19,103 nucleotides of DNA, from assembly GCA_028817755.1 (NCBI GenBank), contig JAPPPA010000201.1, positions 978 through 20,080 on the forward strand, written 5' to 3'. The notes below the pieces were generated by a model that made no database searches, was not told the origin of the DNA, and saw nothing but the letters and a program-made list of their open reading frames with translations. The translations under genes and the position numbers were made by a program. Every line of letters begins with the position of its first letter. Position 1 is the first letter of the stretch. Of this stretch, positions 14,851 through 19,103 are shown in pieces. The stretch is from Gammaproteobacteria bacterium (lineage in GTDB: Bacteria; Pseudomonadota; Gammaproteobacteria; JAPPPA01).

Positions 14851-14857
14851 AGGACTA

Positions 14858-16018
14858 ATGATATTTACCCACGAACACGACGAAATTAAAAAAACCACCA
14901 AACGCTTTGTTGAGGATGTGATTAATCCCAACATCGAAGAATGGGAGCGCGACGGCATCTTCCCTGCGCATGAGGTGATGAAGCAGGCCGGTGATCTTGG
15001 TTTGCTGGGTATTACCAAGCCTGAGTCTGTGGGTGGTATGAACCTAGATTATTCTTACGAAGTTGCCTTTGCCGAAGGCCTCGGTCACGCTCGTCATGGT
15101 GGCGTACCGATGGCGATTGGCGTGCAAACCGATATGGCAACACCAGCGCTAGCGCGTTTTGGTAGCACCGAATTGCAAGAAGAATTCTTAGCGCCAGCAG
15201 TTGCGGGTGACCAAGTCGCTTGCGTAGCCGTTTCTGAGCCGGGCGCCGGTTCTGACGTAGCCAATATCCAAACGCATGCGCGTAAAGATGGCGACGACTA
15301 CATCATTAACGGTTCAAAAATGTGGATCACCAACGGCACCCAAGCCGATTGGGCCTGCATGTTGGTGAACACCAACCCAGATGAAAAACGCCACACCAAC
15401 AAATCATTGATCGTGGTGCCGTTGGATTCAAAAGGCGTAAACCGCGAAACCAAGTTGGACAAACTGGGCATGCGTGCCTCAGACACCGCCATGATTTTCA
15501 TGGACGAAGTGCGTGTGCCGCAGCGCAACTTAATCGGCCAAGAAGGCGCCGGTTTCACTTATCAAATGATGCAGTTCCAAGAAGAGCGCTTGTACCTCAC
15601 CGCCAGCGTGATCGAAGGCCTGCAAGACTGCATTAATGAAACCATCGACTACACCCGTCAGCGCAAAATCTTTAACAGCACCGTGCTGGATCAGCAGTAC
15701 GTGCACTACCGCTTGGCTGAATTGAAAACCGAAGTTGAAGCCGTGCGCTCAATGATCTATCGCGCCACCGCGGATTATGTAAATGGTAAAGACGTGGTTG
15801 AGTTGGCCTCTATGGCTAAGCTAAAAATCGGTCGTCTCTGCCGTGAAGTCACCGACACCTGTATCCAATTCTGGGGCGGCCAAGGCTTTATGCAAGAAAA
15901 CCTCTGCGCTCAGCAGTACCGCGATATGCGTTTGGTTTCTATCGGCGGCGGTGCCGATGAAGTCATGCTCAGCATCATCTGCAAGTACATGGGTACACTG
16001 CCTAAGCCTCAGAAATAA
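14858..16018 (+). CDS. atuD: AtuD-like acyl-CoA dehydrogenase (citronellyl-CoA dehydrogenase)
   Basis: The 386-residue flavoprotein has the acyl-CoA dehydrogenase signatures VAVSEPGAGSD (123-133) and KMWITNG (154-160), and the C-terminal helical domain with TRQRKIF and FWGGQGFM. The catalytic base is not at the usual C-terminal site: the segment is SIGGGADEV, with Gly where MCAD has Glu376. Instead Glu243, just before Arg244 in QEERLYL, takes the place used by isovaleryl-CoA and long-chain dehydrogenases. This suits a branched substrate. In the pathway it oxidises citronellyl-CoA to geranyl-CoA and would pass electrons to ETF. AGGA precedes the ATG at 14858. An isovaleryl-CoA dehydrogenase cannot be excluded without phylogeny, but the context favours AtuD. 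Confidence 0.85.
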   Translation: MIFTHEHDEIKKTTKRFVEDVINPNIEEWERDGIFPAHEVMKQAGDLGLLGITKPESVGGMNLDYSYEVAFAEGLGHARHGGVPMAIGVQTDMATPALARFGSTELQEEFLAPAVAGDQVACVAVSEPGAGSDVANIQTHARKDGDDYIINGSKMWITNGTQADWACMLVNTNPDEKRHTNKSLIVVPLDSKGVNRETKLDKLGMRASDTAMIFMDEVRVPQRNLIGQEGAGFTYQMMQFQEERLYLTASVIEGLQDCINETIDYTRQRKIFNSTVLDQQYVHYRLAELKTEVEAVRSMIYRATADYVNGKDVVELASMAKLKIGRLCREVTDTCIQFWGGQGFMQENLCAQQYRDMRLVSIGGGADEVMLSIICKYMGTLPKPQK

Positions 16019-16020
16019 AC

Positions 16021-16533
16021 ATGACTGAAGGTGTAGACGAAAAGTTGGTGGTTATGGCATGTGCGGTTTTTGTGTCGTGTTGTGCCTTAGCAACCTCAAT
16101 TTGGCAAGCCTATGCTGCCAGAAAGCATAATCGTCTATCTGTAACCCCTCATCTGACCACGTGGTTTAACGAGTGGTATTCGGACAAGAAGTTTGAATTA
16201 ATCCTAATGAACAACGGCGTTGGGCCTGCAAAGATCACTAGTTTTAAGGTCTATGTAGACGGCGTAGTGTTAGAGGGTGTTAGAAGCAATATTCTGAAAC
16301 AGGCTGTAGCTAAACTGTTTGATGGGTATAACTATTCGTCGGCGCAAAGCTTTCTTGGAAGAACGTACTCTATGAGGGTGAACGAAAGCTGCGAGTTGTT
16401 GAATATTGAGTTTCATGGAGATTCTCCAACGGAAGCTCAAATGGAAAAAATCATTCGTAGGTTAGATATTCAGATTGATTACGCTTCGATGTATGAGCAA
16501 AGTTTCAAATTGTCTTTGCATGAAGAAATGTAG
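16021..16533 (+). CDS. Unknown membrane-anchored protein inserted in the atu operon
   Basis: The 170-residue product has one N-terminal membrane helix (about 9-29, MACAVFVSCCALATSIW), then a basic ARKHNR stop-transfer segment and a soluble domain with FELILMNNGVGPAKITSFKVYVDG. That segment recurs in many uncharacterised bacterial proteins with an N-terminal helix, but no function is known to me. The ATG lies 2 bases after the atuD stop, and only 26 bases separate its stop from atuE. Its base and codon use is visibly more AT-rich than the atu genes, so it is probably a late insertion. Nothing suggests a role in terpene catabolism. Confidence 0.78.
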   Translation: MTEGVDEKLVVMACAVFVSCCALATSIWQAYAARKHNRLSVTPHLTTWFNEWYSDKKFELILMNNGVGPAKITSFKVYVDGVVLEGVRSNILKQAVAKLFDGYNYSSAQSFLGRTYSMRVNESCELLNIEFHGDSPTEAQMEKIIRRLDIQIDYASMYEQSFKLSLHEEM

Positions 16534-16559
16534 TTGTACGGGTTGAACAAGAGAAAAAA

Positions 16560-17378
16560 ATGCAACTGCCAAATAGTGAAACCTTAAAACTCGACTTGGC
16601 CGAGGGTGTTTTAACGATCACCCTTAATCGGCCCGATTGCCGCAATGCGATGAACATCACCTTGGTCAATGAATTGATCGAGGCGTTTGACGCGGTGGCG
16701 GAAGATCGCAGTGTGCGAGCGATTGTTGTGCGTGGCGCCGACGGCAACTTCTGTGCCGGTGCCGACATTAAAGATATGGCGGGTGCGCGTGCTAAACCGA
16801 TTACTGCCGAAGGCACCGTAGACGGTGACCCCATCGCTAAATTCAATCGCCGTTTTGGCGATTTGATGGAAAAAGCCAATCACGCGCCGCAAGCCGTCAT
16901 TGCCTATATCGAAGGTGCGGTTTTGGGCGGTGGCTTTGGTTTGAGCTGTGTCTCTGATGTGGCGATCTGCCATGCCGACGCACAGTTTGGTTTACCAGAA
17001 ACGGGCCTCGGCATTACGCCGGCGCAAATCGCGCCGTTTGTGGTGCAGCGTATTGGCATTACGCAAGCGCGCCGTTTGGGTGTAACTGGCGGTCGTTTTG
17101 ATGGCCGTTATGCACACCAATTAGGTTTGGTGCATGAGGTATGTGACAGCGCCGACGAAATGGACGCGCTGCTCGTTAAAACCCTAAAACAAGTGCGCCG
17201 TTGTGCGCCGGGCGCAAACGCTGGTACCAAAGCAGTCATGCTGCGTGTTGGCACCGCGCCAATGAACGAATTATTAGACCGCGCTGCGATTGAATTTGCA
17301 GCCGCCGCGCGGGGTGAAGAGGGCGTAGAAGGCATGACAGCCTTTATTGAAAAACGCCAAGCAAGCTGGAATTCATAA
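16560..17378 (+). CDS. atuE: AtuE, isohexenylglutaconyl-CoA hydratase
   Basis: The 272-residue protein is an enoyl-CoA hydratase/isomerase (crotonase). Oxyanion-hole segments are DGNFCAGADIKDM (about 61-73) and GAVLGGGFGL (119-128). Of the two catalytic glutamates of classical crotonase, the second is present as Glu147 (FGLPETG), while the position of the first holds Gly127 (GGGFGL). AtuE hydrates the double bond of isohexenylglutaconyl-CoA. LiuC is the alternative, but methylglutaconyl-CoA hydratases usually keep the first Glu. A purine-rich stretch AAGAGAAAAAA precedes the ATG at 16560. The atuF start follows 4 bases after the stop. Confidence 0.82.
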   Translation: MQLPNSETLKLDLAEGVLTITLNRPDCRNAMNITLVNELIEAFDAVAEDRSVRAIVVRGADGNFCAGADIKDMAGARAKPITAEGTVDGDPIAKFNRRFGDLMEKANHAPQAVIAYIEGAVLGGGFGLSCVSDVAICHADAQFGLPETGLGITPAQIAPFVVQRIGITQARRLGVTGGRFDGRYAHQLGLVHEVCDSADEMDALLVKTLKQVRRCAPGANAGTKAVMLRVGTAPMNELLDRAAIEFAAAARGEEGVEGMTAFIEKRQASWNS

Positions 17379-17382
17379 GACG

Positions 17383-19103
17383 ATGTCATTTAACAAAGTC
17401 CTCATTGCCAACCGTGGCGAAATTGCCTGCCGTGTTATCAAAGGCGCGCGTTCACTCGGTTACGGCACCGTTGCTGTTTACTCAGATGCCGACGCCCAAG
17501 CGCGCCATGTGCAAATGGCCGACGAAGCCGTGCATATCGGCCCAGCGGCTTCTGCTGAAAGCTATCTGAAAATCGACAACATCATCGCTGCCGCCAAACA
17601 AACCGGCGCCGATGCAGTGCACCCCGGCTATGGCTTTTTGGCTGAAAACGCTGATTTTGCTGCAGCCTGTGCTGACGCCGGCATTACCTTTATCGGCCCA
17701 TCGCCAGAAGCGATTACCGTGATGGGTAGTAAGCGGATTTCTAAGGCCAAGATGATCGAAGCGGGTGTGCCTTGCATTCCCGGTAGCAACCCGAAAGAAG
17801 CCCAAGATGATGACGCCCTAATCGAAGCCGCCAAAGGCATGGAATTGCCGGTGATGGTGAAAGCCAGTGCTGGTGGTGGTGGCCGCGGTATGCGTTTGGT
17901 GTTTAACGAGGCGGATTTGCCGGATGCGATTGCGTCGGCACGATCAGAGGCGGAAAAGTCTTTCGGTAACGGCGAGCTAATCGTTGAAAAAGCTGTGGTG
18001 AATGCTCGCCACGTAGAGATTCAAGTGTTCGGCGATACCCACGGTGATGCTGTGCATTTAGGTGAGCGTGACTGTTCCGTACAGCGCCGTCACCAAAAAC
18101 TGATTGAAGAAAGTCCATCGCCAGCGGTGAACGAAGCGCTGCGTGCGCGTATGGGTGAGGCCGCCGTAAATGCTGCCAAAGCCGTGAATTACGTTGGTGC
18201 AGGCACAGTGGAATTCTTGCTCGCGCCAAATAGCGAATTCTATTTCCTAGAAATGAATACACGCCTACAGGTAGAGCACCCGGTCACCGAACTGGTCACC
18301 GGCGAAGACCTAGTGCAATGGCAGCTGCGCGTTGCTGCGGGCGAGCCACTGCCGAAAACCCAAGAACAAATCAGCCTGAATGGTTGGGCGATTGAAGTGC
18401 GCCTTTGCACCGAAGATGCCGCCAATGACTTCCTGCCACAAACTGGCCCCGTGCTGCATTGGCAAGAATCTACTCGTGATGGTTTGCGTACCGATTACGG
18501 CGTACTCAGCGGCGGCGAAGTCAGCCCTTGGTACGACTCCATGCAAGCCAAAGTCATTGCCTACGGCCCTACGCGCGATGCCGCGCGCCGTCGCCTGATT
18601 GCGGCCTTGGCTGAAACCCAATTGTATGGCGTCACCAGCAACCGCGACTTCCTTGCCGATATGTTGTCGCATGATGTTTTCGCAGGCGGTGATTTCAGTA
18701 CCGGCTTTATCGACGAACATTTTGCTGATGGCTTCGATGCCACTGCAGATTTCCAACAACTCGCAACTGCTGCGGCAGCACTCTATTTGGATGACGCCGC
18801 CGAGCTGCAACAGCAAGCCGGTTTCGACGGCGGCCTACGCGCTTGGAATAGCGCCGACGGCAATAGCAACGAATTCAAGCTAACCGCGGGTGAGCAGGAA
18901 CAAGAGCTTCAGCTCACCGCCTTGCGCGACCAAACCGTGAGCGTCACGGATGGCGAAAACACCGTAGAAATTCAGTGGCAAGCCTGCGCGGATGGTCAAT
19001 TTAGTTACGTGATCGACGAAGATCGTCACACCGCTAGCTATACCCGCAACGGCGCAGAGCTGTGGCTAGACGCACCAAACACAAACGGCCTACAACGCAT
19101 TAT
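17383..19103 (+). CDS. atuF: AtuF, geranyl-CoA carboxylase alpha subunit (biotin carboxylase), partial
   Basis: The frame runs from ATG 17383 to the window edge without a stop, giving 573 residues of an expected roughly 660. The biotin carboxylase domain is complete: N-terminal NKVLIANRGEIACRVI, the ATP-grasp loop ASAGGGGRGMR (161-171), HLGERDCSVQRRHQKL (225-240), and FLEMNTRLQVEHPVTE (288-303) with the metal- and bicarbonate-binding residues. A linker and subunit-interaction region follow. The biotinylated AMKM-type motif of the carrier domain lies beyond the edge. It would carboxylate biotin for AtuC. MCC alpha (LiuD) has the same fold; the AtuF call rests on the cluster. The operon evidently continues to the right. 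Confidence 0.85.
   Translation, partial: MSFNKVLIANRGEIACRVIKGARSLGYGTVAVYSDADAQARHVQMADEAVHIGPAASAESYLKIDNIIAAAKQTGADAVHPGYGFLAENADFAAACADAGITFIGPSPEAITVMGSKRISKAKMIEAGVPCIPGSNPKEAQDDDALIEAAKGMELPVMVKASAGGGGRGMRLVFNEADLPDAIASARSEAEKSFGNGELIVEKAVVNARHVEIQVFGDTHGDAVHLGERDCSVQRRHQKLIEESPSPAVNEALRARMGEAAVNAAKAVNYVGAGTVEFLLAPNSEFYFLEMNTRLQVEHPVTELVTGEDLVQWQLRVAAGEPLPKTQEQISLNGWAIEVRLCTEDAANDFLPQTGPVLHWQESTRDGLRTDYGVLSGGEVSPWYDSMQAKVIAYGPTRDAARRRLIAALAETQLYGVTSNRDFLADMLSHDVFAGGDFSTGFIDEHFADGFDATADFQQLATAAAALYLDDAAELQQQAGFDGGLRAWNSADGNSNEFKLTAGEQEQELQLTALRDQTVSVTDGENTVEIQWQACADGQFSYVIDEDRHTASYTRNGAELWLDAPNTNGLQRI

Noticed and set aside
13088..17378. Leucine degradation (liu) cluster instead of atu
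   Set aside because: atuA is present, AtuC has Gly at the MCC phenylalanine site, and no HMG-CoA lyase gene is in the window; phylogeny would settle it.
17482..18816. Several minus-strand frames of 60-168 codons opposite atuF
   Set aside because: They are shadows of a high-GC3 coding sequence; the plus frame holds a complete biotin carboxylase domain.

Overview
The window reads as chromosome of a gammaproteobacterium, probably marine or aquatic and of moderate GC. The evidence is the RlmKL fusion methyltransferase, NsrR with a 23-bp E. coli-like operator, flavohemoglobin Hmp, TfoX/Sxy-family proteins and a Pseudomonas-type Atu (acyclic terpene utilization) cluster. Genus cannot be fixed from the sequence alone. 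Genes are densely packed and no gap without a gene exceeds about 205 bases. I saw no tRNA, rRNA, CRISPR array or transposase.

Layout. (1) 1-2499, minus strand: rlmKL, then a 27-aa membrane microprotein, then a DksA/TraR-like regulator cut by the left edge, tightly spaced as a probable operon. (2) 2602-3645, plus strand: a stand-alone fabH with its own terminator. (3) 3784-5743, plus strand: a secreted or lipid-anchored subtilisin-like protease (I9 propeptide, S8 domain, PKD, PPC-like tail), with an 18-bp palindrome upstream and a strong terminator downstream. (4) 5778-7347, minus strand: an accessory cluster of a TfoX N-domain protein, a small membrane protein, a zinc-ribbon Nudix hydrolase and a separate TfoX C-domain protein. 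A 24-bp palindrome lies ahead of the last gene. (5) 7366-7439: a REP-like inverted repeat. (6) 7444-10019: a nitric-oxide stress module. nsrR and a glutathione S-transferase run on the minus strand; hmp and nrtS run on the plus strand with overlapping ends, from a promoter whose -10 box lies inside an NsrR-type operator. (7) 10048-11028, minus strand: an NADPH:quinone oxidoreductase-type MDR protein.

(8) 11213 to the right edge, plus strand: a terpene catabolic operon atuA, atuC, atuD, an unknown membrane-anchored ORF, atuE and atuF (cut by the edge). AtuD desaturates citronellyl-CoA, AtuC/AtuF carboxylate geranyl-CoA, AtuE hydrates isohexenylglutaconyl-CoA, and AtuA is the marker DUF1446 protein of the pathway. 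Residues seen in AtuC and AtuD fit this pathway better than leucine (Liu) catabolism. Two related long inverted repeats fill the gaps before and after atuC and end just before the next start codon.

The most noteworthy points are the paired intra-operon repeats around atuC, the foreign-looking ORF between atuD and atuE, the hmp-nrtS pairing under an NsrR-type site, and the two separated TfoX halves in one cluster.
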